Of a stretch of DNA of 64,000 nucleotides, positions 17,304 through 25,637 are shown one piece after another. The stretch spans positions 1 to 64,000 of the forward strand of contig NZ_JABLSJ010000006.1 in the NCBI RefSeq assembly GCF_013618635.1, written 5' to 3'. The position numbers and the translations under genes were made by a program. Within the stretch, counting starts at the first letter, position 1. Every line of letters begins with the position of its first letter. The notes under the pieces are model-generated. The model made no database searches. It worked only from the letters and a program-made list of their open reading frames with translations, and was not told where the DNA came from. The stretch comes from Thalassobacillus sp. CUG 92003. Its GTDB lineage: Bacteria; Bacillota; Bacilli; Bacillales; Halobacillaceae.

Positions 17304-17332
17304 ACTCCTCCGTTTTGTCGGGGGAGTTTTTT
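17304..17332 (+). terminator. Terminator of the ferritin-like gene
   Basis: The stem ACTCCTCCG/CGGGGGAGT with a 6-nt loop is followed by six T. Confidence 0.8.
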
Positions 17333-17410
17333 ACTGAAATGAACCGCTTTTATTATGGTGCATTCTCTGTTATATTATGAGCCAATCGACTAACTTAAGG
17401 AGGGGTTGTC

Positions 17411-18589
17411 ATGTGGCAGGATATTTTCGCGGCAATTGAAAATCAACATAGCAACATGATTGAATCAAGACGTTATTTACACCAACACCCTGAGATTTCA
17501 TTTGAAGAAACTGAAACAGCCGGTTTTATTGCGGATACATACGAAAAGCTGGGGATTCCCTATACGGCAAAAGTCGGGGGCAATGGCGTTATCGCTACGC
17601 TTAAAGGAGGACAGCCGGGAAAAACGGTTGCACTGCGGGCGGATTTTGATGCCCTCCCCATCCAGGAAGAAAATGATCACGCATTCGTCTCCAAACATGA
17701 TGGTGCCATGCACGCCTGTGGTCATGATGGACATACTGCTGCCCTGCTAGGGTTGGCAAAAGCCTTGTTGCCTTTTCAGGATCAACTCCCTGGTACAGTT
17801 GTGTTTATCCATCAGCATGCCGAGGAATATGCTCCCGGAGGCGCAAAGCCCATAGTAGATTCGGGGGCGCTTAAAGATGTCGATGCTGTATTTGGCACGC
17901 ACCTGTGGGTTAATGCTCCTCTAGGTACGATTCAAACCGCCAGGGGGCCATTCATGGCAGGAGCAGATCGTTTTGATATCACCATCAAAGGAAAAGGCGG
18001 TCACGGCGCCCAGCCCCACCAAACAAAAGATGCAATCGTGATCGGGTCTCAATTAGTGGCCTCTTTGCAACAAGTCGTCAGTCGTCGCGTAAACCCGCTT
18101 AGTACAGCCGTCCTAAGTATCGGTATGTTCGAAGCCGGCCATGCGTTCAACATCATAGCTGATTCTGCAAAATTGACAGGAACGGTCCGTACATTTGATC
18201 ACCAGGTGCAGGATTTGATCATTCAAGAAATGGAAAAAATCGTGAAAGGGACATGCGCCTCTTATGAAGCCGATTACGAATTCAATTATCACAAAGGGTA
18301 TCCCCCTGTGGTCAATCACGAGCAAGAGGCTGCGCTTGTGCTCGATCATATTGCCAAAGCTGCGCCTGAATTGCAAGTCGAAGAGATCGAACCTGTTATG
18401 GCCGGCGAGGATTTTGCCTATTATCTACTGGATAAGCCCGGCGCTTTTTTCTTCACAGGCGCCCAAATCCCCGACCATTATTATCCACATCATCACCCGA
18501 AATTCGACTTTGACGAACGAGCCTTAGTTCATGCAGCCAAAACATTGCTCCAGGCCTTCCGTTCCTACCAAGACAACTACGCTGATTAA
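17411..18589 (+). CDS. yhaA: M20-family amidohydrolase (YhaA-like N-acyl-amino-acid hydrolase)
   Basis: A 392-residue metallopeptidase-fold hydrolase that cleaves N-acyl amino acids or related amides. Metal-site segments are HACGHDGHTA (about 101), HQHAEEYAPGG (about 135), HLWVNAPLG and MAGEDFAYYL. A lid/dimerisation domain is inserted at about 180-290 (KGKGGHGAQPHQT). The start follows AAGGAGGGG. It is convergent with, and overlaps by four bases, the 3' end of ecsC, as expected from the yhaA-ecs neighbourhood in B. subtilis. The substrate is uncertain. Confidence 0.87.
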   Translation: MWQDIFAAIENQHSNMIESRRYLHQHPEISFEETETAGFIADTYEKLGIPYTAKVGGNGVIATLKGGQPGKTVALRADFDALPIQEENDHAFVSKHDGAMHACGHDGHTAALLGLAKALLPFQDQLPGTVVFIHQHAEEYAPGGAKPIVDSGALKDVDAVFGTHLWVNAPLGTIQTARGPFMAGADRFDITIKGKGGHGAQPHQTKDAIVIGSQLVASLQQVVSRRVNPLSTAVLSIGMFEAGHAFNIIADSAKLTGTVRTFDHQVQDLIIQEMEKIVKGTCASYEADYEFNYHKGYPPVVNHEQEAALVLDHIAKAAPELQVEEIEPVMAGEDFAYYLLDKPGAFFFTGAQIPDHYYPHHHPKFDFDERALVHAAKTLLQAFRSYQDNYAD

Positions 18590-19296
18590 TGCAACAATCT
18601 GAGACGGTAGCTCATTTGCGCCGTCTCTCCAAGTTGCTCCAACAATTTTCCATTTGCAAAGTACCCGACTACAGCCCCGATCCCCGGGATGATTTGAAAT
18701 AATTTGACGAGATCAATCGTATCCCGATACTCCTGCTGCAAGCTTTTCCAGTCTAGCTCCTGCCATTTTTCTCTCTCCGTTTCCCAATTTCTAATGATGC
18801 CCAACGTCTCTACACGTTTATGATCACTCGAAAACGCCAGCATAAACACGTGAATGATAAACATCCGTTCTTCATAACGATGAACATCAAATCCATATAG
18901 CTGAGCGATATCAAACAGAAATTTCATTTTTATACTGAGCAGTAAAGGGAAATCGGCTACACCTAACCAAAACCCACCCGCTCCAGTACCTGCCCCTTCC
19001 AAAGCTGCTGTTCGCTTATATTGAGTCAAGCGTTCTTTAAGATGATCTTCTCTTTCTTTCAATGACCAAGAGGAATCAACGTCAACATGATGAATGTATT
19101 TTGATGAGGTAAGGGATAACTCTATCATATTGCGAATCGCTTCTGTCACAACAGTGTGCACGTGATCAGGAATTTTTCGATTGATCGTCGTTTGAATCCG
19201 TTTCGACGTACGCTTCACTACAGAAGAACGTTTTTCCATTGATTTGGCTGACCTCAACGCTTCTTTTAAGGCTTGTTCTTCATATGCATCTTTCAT
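18586..19296 (-). CDS. ecsC: EcsC family protein
   Basis: A 236-residue protein of the EcsC family. It has a glycine-rich hydrophobic segment (LEGAGTGAGGFWLGVADFPL, about 105-124) and a second weakly hydrophobic part (FQIIPGIGAVVGYFANG) near the C-terminus. The start at 19296 follows GGGGTGA; the longer frame to 19326 is less likely. It is the third gene of ecsA-ecsB-ecsC. EcsC has no established biochemical activity, and loss of ecsC in B. subtilis is mild compared with ecsA or ecsB. Confidence 0.88.
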   Translation of the reverse strand: MKDAYEEQALKEALRSAKSMEKRSSVVKRTSKRIQTTINRKIPDHVHTVVTEAIRNMIELSLTSSKYIHHVDVDSSWSLKEREDHLKERLTQYKRTAALEGAGTGAGGFWLGVADFPLLLSIKMKFLFDIAQLYGFDVHRYEERMFIIHVFMLAFSSDHKRVETLGIIRNWETEREKWQELDWKSLQQEYRDTIDLVKLFQIIPGIGAVVGYFANGKLLEQLGETAQMSYRLRLLH

Positions 19297-19346
19297 CAAC
19301 TCACCCCTATAGAAAAAGGATACCAAGCCAGGTATCCTATTCGTTA

Positions 19347-20561
19347 TTACGTTAATCGTGGTTTAACATAGCCATGCAGAAAGGCAAAGCTGAACAACCC
19401 GCCTCCTATCAGTACGACCACTGAGCCAAAGAGATTCCATTGAATGATAAATAACACAACGAATAATACGGTCTGTAAAATCATTAGACGTGTAAGCCAT
19501 TCCATGATGGCCTGTTTTTTCCATTCCTGCTTGATTGGATAAAGGTCGAGCCAGTCGATGGTACGGTGATGATTCCATAACGCCATCATCTGGAAAGCAC
19601 TCAAATATAAGAATAGAATGGCAAAGGCAATTTTCACCCATATGTTGGGTACGAAATAGACCGCTGCCCCGCCAATCACAATCAGCCTTAAATACATGCC
19701 TAAATAATCGGTGCTGCGAATGAACGTAATACGATATAAATAAGCGTAACTCTGACTTTGACGGTATGAAACGCCCTTAGTAACCAAACGGACGAGCCAA
19801 TGGCGTTTTTTGACGGTGTTCTTTAAATGGGGCACATCAGTAAACATATTGGCCAAGCGATAGAACATGCGCATTCTCGACTGGTCCTTTTCCACAAGGA
19901 GGTCCCAGGCAAGCCCGACTTTTTTGCGAGCAAAAGCGTAATCATACAACATTGTTCCTCCTAACAGTACCGTCACCAGTGCAGCGTATAACCACACGCC
20001 CTGCGCCAAGAAGTAAAAGACAACCACATTCAATACGATTCGTAACGCTTGATCAATCCCCCGTACTCTGGGGTTTCGTTCCCTCAGCATCCACCAATTC
20101 GACAACATATTCCAAACTTTTAATATGAGCAGGGCCCCTATGACCATTAAATAATGACGCGTGCCAAGCTCTGGATAGGACGCAAAATAAAGAGGACCGA
20201 GCGCTGCTGCCACGAGAAACACAATATAAAGCTGAACGACAAAACTGTAAAGCAGGCACCGTTTGAAATACGCGTTCAATTGATGCTCCGCTGGAAATAA
20301 AAATACGAGATCTGGTTCTTTAAGTAGCGTGCGGACAGGACTATGGGCACCAACTAGCCCGAATACCACACCGACTATAACAGCTGTGGGAAAATCATCA
20401 GGAAGGTCCTGCAACGATTGCTGGTAATAATAGGCTAAGGCAGAGATGAAAAAAAGCATCGCAATCGCTATATGACCGTTAAACATATAGCGCAAATACC
20501 GGTTCATCTCCTTTAGGTGATCTGAAAAACGCCGATTCCAAAACGCTTTAGCATCAATCAT
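19347..20561 (-). CDS. ecsB: ABC transporter permease EcsB
   Basis: A 404-residue membrane protein with about eight hydrophobic segments in paired clusters (about 30-65, 105-150, 175-215, 285-400). This is the layout of the EcsB family. With EcsA it forms the Ecs transporter, which affects protein secretion, competence and sporulation in B. subtilis and peptide export linked to RsiW-type cleavage. Its start overlaps the ecsA stop by 8 bp (20554-20561), indicating translational coupling. Substrate is unproven. Confidence 0.9.
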   Translation of the reverse strand: MIDAKAFWNRRFSDHLKEMNRYLRYMFNGHIAIAMLFFISALAYYYQQSLQDLPDDFPTAVIVGVVFGLVGAHSPVRTLLKEPDLVFLFPAEHQLNAYFKRCLLYSFVVQLYIVFLVAAALGPLYFASYPELGTRHYLMVIGALLILKVWNMLSNWWMLRERNPRVRGIDQALRIVLNVVVFYFLAQGVWLYAALVTVLLGGTMLYDYAFARKKVGLAWDLLVEKDQSRMRMFYRLANMFTDVPHLKNTVKKRHWLVRLVTKGVSYRQSQSYAYLYRITFIRSTDYLGMYLRLIVIGGAAVYFVPNIWVKIAFAILFLYLSAFQMMALWNHHRTIDWLDLYPIKQEWKKQAIMEWLTRLMILQTVLFVVLFIIQWNLFGSVVVLIGGGLFSFAFLHGYVKPRLT

Positions 20562-21297
20562 GCTGTTCTTCCTTCGTCAATTGAATATAAAGTTCGTCCA
20601 GTGTTGCGCCCGGGTTTGAAAAGGACGTCTGCAATTCTTTTAATGTGCCGATCGCTCTGATTTGACCATCATGAATGATGATGAAGCGGTCGCAGTACCG
20701 TTCCGCCGTTGCTAAAATATGGGTGGACATGAGCACACCCGCACCCGCATCCTTCATGTCATTCATTAATTGTAAATAAGATTGAATACCAAGCGGATCA
20801 AGTCCCACAAACGGTTCATCTACAATATATAGTTCAGGTTCAATTAAAAATGCACACATGATCATGACTTTTTGCCGCATCCCTTTAGAAAAATGAACCG
20901 GGAACCATTTCAATTTCTTTTCCATGCGAAATTCTTTCAATAATGGTTCCAGCCGCTTTTCAAATTGTGCCTCCGGAATGTTGTAAGCCATCGCTGTTAA
21001 ATGAAGGTGCTCATATAAAGTCAATTCATCGTATAGAATCGGCATTTCTGGTATGTAGGCCATTTGCTGACGATAGTGTTCCGGGTCCGTCTCATACGTC
21101 TGTCCATTGATGGAGACCTTTCCCTGCTTAGCCTGCATCATCCCAATTACATGCTTAATGGTAGTGCTCTTACCCGCTCCATTCAAGCCAATTAATCCTA
21201 CAATCTCATTCGGGTGCACATCAAACGAAATACCGTGCAGCACATTCTTATGTGTATACCCACCGTAAAGATCCTCAATATGTAACAACGGCTCCAT
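20554..21297 (-). CDS. ecsA: ABC transporter ATP-binding protein EcsA
   Basis: A 247-residue ATPase. Walker A is GLNGAGKST (about 36-44), the signature is HFSKGMRQKVMI and Walker B is LYIVDEPFVGLD, followed by a switch histidine (MSTHIL). I start it at 21297 because GAGGG is then 6 nt upstream; the ATG at 21303 abuts that site. It is the first gene of ecsABC, divergent from hit, as in B. subtilis. Confidence 0.93.
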   Translation of the reverse strand: MEPLLHIEDLYGGYTHKNVLHGISFDVHPNEIVGLIGLNGAGKSTTIKHVIGMMQAKQGKVSINGQTYETDPEHYRQQMAYIPEMPILYDELTLYEHLHLTAMAYNIPEAQFEKRLEPLLKEFRMEKKLKWFPVHFSKGMRQKVMIMCAFLIEPELYIVDEPFVGLDPLGIQSYLQLMNDMKDAGAGVLMSTHILATAERYCDRFIIIHDGQIRAIGTLKELQTSFSNPGATLDELYIQLTKEEQHD

Positions 21298-21445
21298 AAC
21301 CATCCCTCATTTCTATAACATCACATTCTAATCATAACGGGTACCTGGTACCAAATCAAGGTTTTGAAAACAGCCGGGTGTTTCATTTTCTGCGTGGGGG
21401 GTCAGGTATGATATAATAAAGGAAAATGTGCGAAGGAGTGGTTGC

Positions 21446-21880
21446 ATGACTCAGAAGGAAGAATGTATATTCTGCAAAATTTTAGATGGAGAAATCCCTT
21501 CAGCGAAAGTGTATGAAGATGAAGAAGTCTATGCCTTTCTCGACATCAGCCAAGTGACAAAAGGCCATACGCTCATCATACCGAAACATCATACAAAAGA
21601 TATTTACCACACTGATGCTGCTTTAGCAGAAAAAGTATTCGCTCGCGTCCCAAAAGTGGCCAATGCTATTAAAGCTACCTACAGTCCAGTTGGCCTAAAT
21701 GTATTGAACAACAATGAAGAACCAGCCGGTCAATCCGTTTTTCATTTACATATTCATCTGCTGCCGCGATACGGGAAACATGATGGCTTTAACCTAAAAT
21801 GGGAAGTTCAAGCAGATGATTATACCCCTGAGGATTTGCAACAAATCGCAAGCGCCATTAGTCAGAACATTTCGAATTAA
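21446..21880 (+). CDS. hit: HIT-family protein (Hit)
   Basis: A 144-residue histidine-triad nucleotide-binding protein. The catalytic motif is HLHIHLLPR near residue 96. N-terminal zinc-type cysteines appear in ECIFCKILDGEIPS. Such proteins hydrolyse AMP-lysine or related phosphoramidates. The ATG at 21446 follows AAGGAG at ideal spacing; the in-frame ATG at 21428 does not. Divergent from ecsABC, the usual arrangement in Bacillus. Confidence 0.93.
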   Translation: MTQKEECIFCKILDGEIPSAKVYEDEEVYAFLDISQVTKGHTLIIPKHHTKDIYHTDAALAEKVFARVPKVANAIKATYSPVGLNVLNNNEEPAGQSVFHLHIHLLPRYGKHDGFNLKWEVQADDYTPEDLQQIASAISQNISN

Positions 21881-21893
21881 CGACAACGAGGAC

Positions 21894-21922
21894 TTCAAAC
21901 ATACCCTTTTGTCTGCTATAAT
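21894..21922 (+). promoter_or_regulatory. Promoter upstream of the hit-yhaH structured RNA region
   Basis: TTCAAA and TATAAT (21917-21922) are 17 nt apart, a clear sigmaA-type arrangement just after the hit stop codon. The start site would be near 21929, about 290 nt before the yhaH start codon. Confidence 0.6.
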
Positions 21923-21928
21923 GATGGC

Positions 21929-22110
21929 ATACACTTAGGAAGAAAACCCATCTCAACCGGTTTACTTAAGTGCGCCCAATTGGGGTTCTTTTTTCTCCAG
22001 AGGTGCGCTTAAGCATACGCGGGAAGCAATCTTTTATGTGTCCTGCAGCATGATGATTGGGCTGAACGGTCACTCGACTGCTTCCATTTGCAGGACCCTT
22101 TCTCATTCTC
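21929..22110 (+). ncRNA. Probable structured RNA or long yhaH leader
   Basis: A 338-bp gap without an open frame holds a promoter followed by strong pairing potential. CTTAAGTGCGCC (21965-21976) pairs with GGTGCGCTTAAG (22002-22013) over 12 bp including two G-U pairs. GGAAGCA (22022-22028) can pair with TGCTTCC (22079-22085). GTCCTGCA (22040-22047) can pair with TGCAGGAC (22089-22096). The last two helices cross, so they form either a pseudoknot or alternative structures. It matches no riboswitch class I know. It could be a free small RNA or a regulatory leader. Confidence 0.45.
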
Positions 22111-22218
22111 AGTTGATTTTTCGCACCAAATACTATTCTTTTTTATATTTCAGGTTTCAATGGTACATATTAAGAGAAAATAATACATATGAGGCATGAT
22201 ACGAAAGGAGTAACGTTT

Positions 22219-22638
22219 ATGGCAAATGGAAAATCTTTATTTCTAGGATTCGTGGTTGGCGGTGTAGCAGGAGCTGCATATTCTCTGCTTTATGCCCCTT
22301 CCTCCGGAAAAGATTTACGAAGTAACGCAATTGCACAAAGTGAAAATCTTAAAAACACGATTATGAATTTAAAAGGTGAAGGCTTCCAGCTTAAAGAACA
22401 GATTGCCCAAACGTCCAGAGAAGGAGCCGAATTGATCAAAGAACTCTCTGAGGATGTCAAATCCTCCATTGAAAGCTGGAAACAAACGGTCGAGCCTCAC
22501 CAAAAAAATATTCAGAAATACTTGTCCCAAATAGAAGAAAGTTTAAAAGAACTTGAGGATAAAGCAAAGGCTGAACAGAACACGACGATTGAAGTTCCCA
22601 CTGAAGATCCGGATGCACAGCAGCCCAAAAACCAATAA
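22219..22638 (+). CDS. yhaH: YtxH-domain general stress-type protein (YhaH)
   Basis: A 139-residue protein with one N-terminal glycine-rich hydrophobic segment (LFLGFVVGGVAGAAYSLLYAP). A long helical, charged C-terminal part typical of YtxH proteins follows. Members are membrane-associated and often stress-induced; no activity is known. The start at 22219 follows AAAGGAG. The gene keeps its B. subtilis neighbourhood (yhaH near hit and scoC). Its leader may contain the structured RNA described at 21929-22110. A bidirectional terminator follows. Confidence 0.85.
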   Translation: MANGKSLFLGFVVGGVAGAAYSLLYAPSSGKDLRSNAIAQSENLKNTIMNLKGEGFQLKEQIAQTSREGAELIKELSEDVKSSIESWKQTVEPHQKNIQKYLSQIEESLKELEDKAKAEQNTTIEVPTEDPDAQQPKNQ

Positions 22639-22644
22639 CACGCC

Positions 22645-22682
22645 AAAAAAGGTCTGACACTACTAGTGTTCAGACCTTTTTA
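22645..22682. terminator. Bidirectional terminator between yhaH and the PP2C gene
   Basis: GGTCTGACACTA pairs with TAGTGTTCAGACC. Six A precede and five T follow the stem, serving both convergent genes. Confidence 0.8.
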
Positions 22683-22691
22683 TCTCTTTAA

Positions 22692-23534
22692 TCAAAAGTG
22701 AAGCACAACCCCGGCTTTGTCATCCGACACTTTGAATCTTGGGTATTTTACGCAATCTGCGTCTGCTTCCTCTTCTTTTATCAATTCATGTGTATAGCGT
22801 TCCAATCCTTTCTGCAGGATCTGATCGACTGTATACTCCCAATAATGACGATATTGAGGAATTAGATCTTCCGGTAAAAACAGACCGTCTGATAACAAAA
22901 TCATGTGCGTAATACCAGTTTGATTAATTTTGCCATATTCCGTAAACGCCATCGCATCTTGATCCCCGTTTAAAACGCCATATCCTTCTTTGGTATTGCT
23001 CATATATTTGTTGTGAATCAACGTTTCTTTCACTTTAGCCATCAGTTCTTCTCTGTTTGTTATCCCCGAATCTACGCCCTCTTTCCATTTCTCAAGCCCT
23101 TTCTTTTCCAAGTGGGAGAGTTGGGAAATGGTTAGCGGCCTCACGTGTCCATCTCGATAAACGACCACGGCCATGCAGTCGCCCGTTTGTATATACGTTA
23201 TGCCTTGCTCCGTAACCTGCACGATTGCAAGTGCTGCTCCCCACAGCTGCTCTTTTTTGCTCAATTCTATACGAGCATCGTGCATCTTTTCTCTGATTGT
23301 ATGATTAACGCGCCCCAATTGATCGTACAGACTATAACAAACGTGCAACGACTCGAATTGACTTTTTATGATGTGAGCTGCTAAATATCCTCCTGTATGG
23401 CCATTCTTATTTTTATAGGGGACTAATGAAGAGACACCATCGGCTACCCCGAAAATTCCAGCCTCCTGATTAATAATCAGCGCATCCTCGTTTAATGACC
23501 CGACGCCTTTGTATGTATAGGACTCTATCTTCAA
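22692..23534 (-). CDS. PP2C-family serine/threonine phosphatase-like protein
   Basis: A 280-residue single-domain protein with the metal-binding aspartates of PP2C phosphatases: NEDAL (about 16), VADGVSS (about 31), TGDCM (about 118), LLSDGL (about 217) and a final VSDDKAG. The motif set looks complete, so it is probably active. A regulatory or sensor domain is absent. It stands alone between yhaH and opuA, with a terminator on each side. The target phosphoprotein is unknown. It is not the known PrpC, which sits next to prkC. Confidence 0.78.
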   Translation of the reverse strand: MKIESYTYKGVGSLNEDALIINQEAGIFGVADGVSSLVPYKNKNGHTGGYLAAHIIKSQFESLHVCYSLYDQLGRVNHTIREKMHDARIELSKKEQLWGAALAIVQVTEQGITYIQTGDCMAVVVYRDGHVRPLTISQLSHLEKKGLEKWKEGVDSGITNREELMAKVKETLIHNKYMSNTKEGYGVLNGDQDAMAFTEYGKINQTGITHMILLSDGLFLPEDLIPQYRHYWEYTVDQILQKGLERYTHELIKEEEADADCVKYPRFKVSDDKAGVVLHF

Positions 23535-23667
23535 CTCAAATCACTCCCTTTCAATTAATTGAAAAGATGAATGTAACAAACGATGTTCTCCCTTATACAA
23601 TCTACTTTGATTATATCTAAAAGTATGCTGAAAACATATACATCTAGTCCAGAATATCTAATAGCGC

Positions 23668-23697
23668 AAAAAAACCCCATGACGTTATGTCATGGGG
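23668..23697 (-). terminator. Terminator of the opuA operon
   Basis: The stem CCCCATGAC/GTCATGGGG with a 5-nt loop is followed by seven T on the minus strand. It lies about 65 bp after the opuAC stop. Confidence 0.85.
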
Positions 23698-23760
23698 GCC
23701 ATATGATCGTTAGAGTTATCATTTTTCATAAAAAAGCGCATCGGCTTTTAAGTTACTGGA

Positions 23761-24702
23761 TTATTCAGCTGGTTGAAGGTCTTCAATGGAGTCAGCTTCC
23801 ACATAAGATGGAACAACCAAACCGATTTTAGCACCTTCTAAGTTAGCACCTAAGTCCACGAGGTTGTCTTTATGTTCTTCATAAAGATCACCATGCGTTC
23901 CCGGCAACCATGCTGCTACCATACCATCTGCTTCGCCATTCGCAACTGCGTTCCACATTGGACCGTTATCCAGTGCTGTAATGGTTACGTCGAAGCCTTG
24001 GTTACGAAGCACTTCAGCTACAACGTTTGTCGAAGCAATTTCAGTGTCCCAGTTAACGTAAACGAGTTCAATTTCTTTGCCGTCTACCTCTTCTGTACCT
24101 TCAGTCCAAGAAGAAACCTTATCTTGGTTTTCTTCAACCCATGTCGCTGCTGCTTCACCAGGTTCAGTTCCTTCATTGATTTCTAACATCAGGTTTTCCA
24201 TAGCAGAAGCTTCCCATTGGAAATTATCCAGGATGGCATAAGCATTCGGCATATCTTCTTCCAGTCCTTGACGTGCCATGGTCTTAATTTGTTCTTCCCC
24301 GCCAAAGACACCTTCAGGATCTTCAAGGTATTTCAAGTCATACTGAGCAAATTTCCAGTGAGGAGACCAACCTGTTACAATGATCGGTTCTTCGTTCTCA
24401 ATCGCCTCACCTAATGCACTTGCCATTGCACCACTGGAGGACGTTGCAACTTCCCATCCTTCAAGATTGTCGTATGTTTCAACTGCATCTTCAGAAGCTG
24501 CTACAACTCCTGCTCCTGCTTCAATACCTGTAATTTCATAATTGACACCTTCGCCGACACCAGCTGTTTCTTCACCGGAATCTCCGCCGGAATTTGTGTC
24601 ATCTCCGCTGCCACTATCGTCCTCTGACCCACAGCCAGCTGCGACTAATGATAATGAAAGTCCAGCAGCAATGCCGAGACGTTTCAAGTTTAAATTAAAC
24701 AT
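23761..24702 (-). CDS. opuAC: Glycine betaine-binding lipoprotein (OpuAC)
   Basis: A 313-residue extracytoplasmic solute-binding lipoprotein. The signal peptide ends in the lipobox LVAAGC (cysteine at about 24), followed by a Ser/Gly/Asp-rich linker to about residue 50. The substrate-binding domain contains tryptophans typical of the betaine cage (VTGWSPHWKF; MWNAVANGEADGMVAAWLPGTH). It is strongly acidic, which fits a halophile. It is last in the order opuAA-opuAB-opuAC. It delivers glycine betaine (and perhaps proline betaine) for osmoprotection. Confidence 0.92.
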   Translation of the reverse strand: MFNLNLKRLGIAAGLSLSLVAAGCGSEDDSGSGDDTNSGGDSGEETAGVGEGVNYEITGIEAGAGVVAASEDAVETYDNLEGWEVATSSSGAMASALGEAIENEEPIIVTGWSPHWKFAQYDLKYLEDPEGVFGGEEQIKTMARQGLEEDMPNAYAILDNFQWEASAMENLMLEINEGTEPGEAAATWVEENQDKVSSWTEGTEEVDGKEIELVYVNWDTEIASTNVVAEVLRNQGFDVTITALDNGPMWNAVANGEADGMVAAWLPGTHGDLYEEHKDNLVDLGANLEGAKIGLVVPSYVEADSIEDLQPAE

Positions 24703-24785
24703 GTAAATCTCTCCCCTTTGAAAAAATAAATAATTTATAGTGAAAGGCTCAACACATTGTTGACCCTAACCTAGCAATCGTTAAA

Positions 24786-25637
24786 TCAGGCATTTTCGCC
24801 TTTGTGCGTATTAAGGTTTTGCGTAAAACGGTCAATGATGATGGCAAGAATGACAATGCCTAGACCAGCAACAAACCCTGTTCCAACTTCAGCACGCTGT
24901 AATCCGGTTATAACGGTTTGACCAAGTCCTTTTGCCCCGATCATAGAGGCAATGACCACCATAGAAAGCGCAAGCATAACTGTCTGGTTGATACCCGCCA
25001 TAATGGTTTTCTTGGCCATCGGTAATTGAACTTTCAACAGTTTTTGCCTTCCTGTCGTACCGAACGCATCGGATGCTTCGATCAATTCCTTTGAAACCTG
25101 CCGTATCCCCAAATTGGTGAAACGCACCGTTGGAGGCGTGGCAAAAATAACCGACGCAAACACACCAGGTACCATTCCGATACTAAAGAATGCGACAGCC
25201 GGGATTAAATAAACAAAGGCTGGCATGGTCTGCATAAAGTCAAGGATGGGGGTCAAAATTGTCTCCACAATCCTGCTTTTCGACATCCAAATCCCAAACG
25301 GCACCCCTATGATAACTGATATAATACTGGCAAAAATAACAAGTGTAAAAGTATTCATCAGTTCTTCCCATAACTCCTGGTTACTAATGAACCAAAGGCC
25401 AACAAGGGAAAAGGCTGCCAGACCGAATTTTTTGCCGGTAATAAAGAAAGCTGTTACAACCACAACAAGTATAAACAACCACGTTGGAATACTCATCAAC
25501 CAATCTTCGGCGAATATTTCAATAAAATCCCCAAAGTCATTTTTAATAAAATCAAATAAAAAACCAAATGTATCCGTGATCCACTCCGTTGCAGAGGATA
25601 TCCATTCTGCAGCGGGAACCTTAGGAATCACTCCCAT
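24786..25637 (-). CDS. opuAB: Glycine betaine ABC transporter permease (OpuAB)
   Basis: A 283-residue permease with about seven hydrophobic segments. The conserved EAA loop is EASDAFGTTGRQKLLKVQLP (about 195-214), the coupling site for the ATPase. Upstream residues 1-60 are an amphipathic N-terminal extension. It overlaps the 3' end of opuAA by 17 bp. Together with OpuAA and OpuAC it makes the OpuA osmoprotectant importer. Confidence 0.92.
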   Translation of the reverse strand: MGVIPKVPAAEWISSATEWITDTFGFLFDFIKNDFGDFIEIFAEDWLMSIPTWLFILVVVVTAFFITGKKFGLAAFSLVGLWFISNQELWEELMNTFTLVIFASIISVIIGVPFGIWMSKSRIVETILTPILDFMQTMPAFVYLIPAVAFFSIGMVPGVFASVIFATPPTVRFTNLGIRQVSKELIEASDAFGTTGRQKLLKVQLPMAKKTIMAGINQTVMLALSMVVIASMIGAKGLGQTVITGLQRAEVGTGFVAGLGIVILAIIIDRFTQNLNTHKGENA

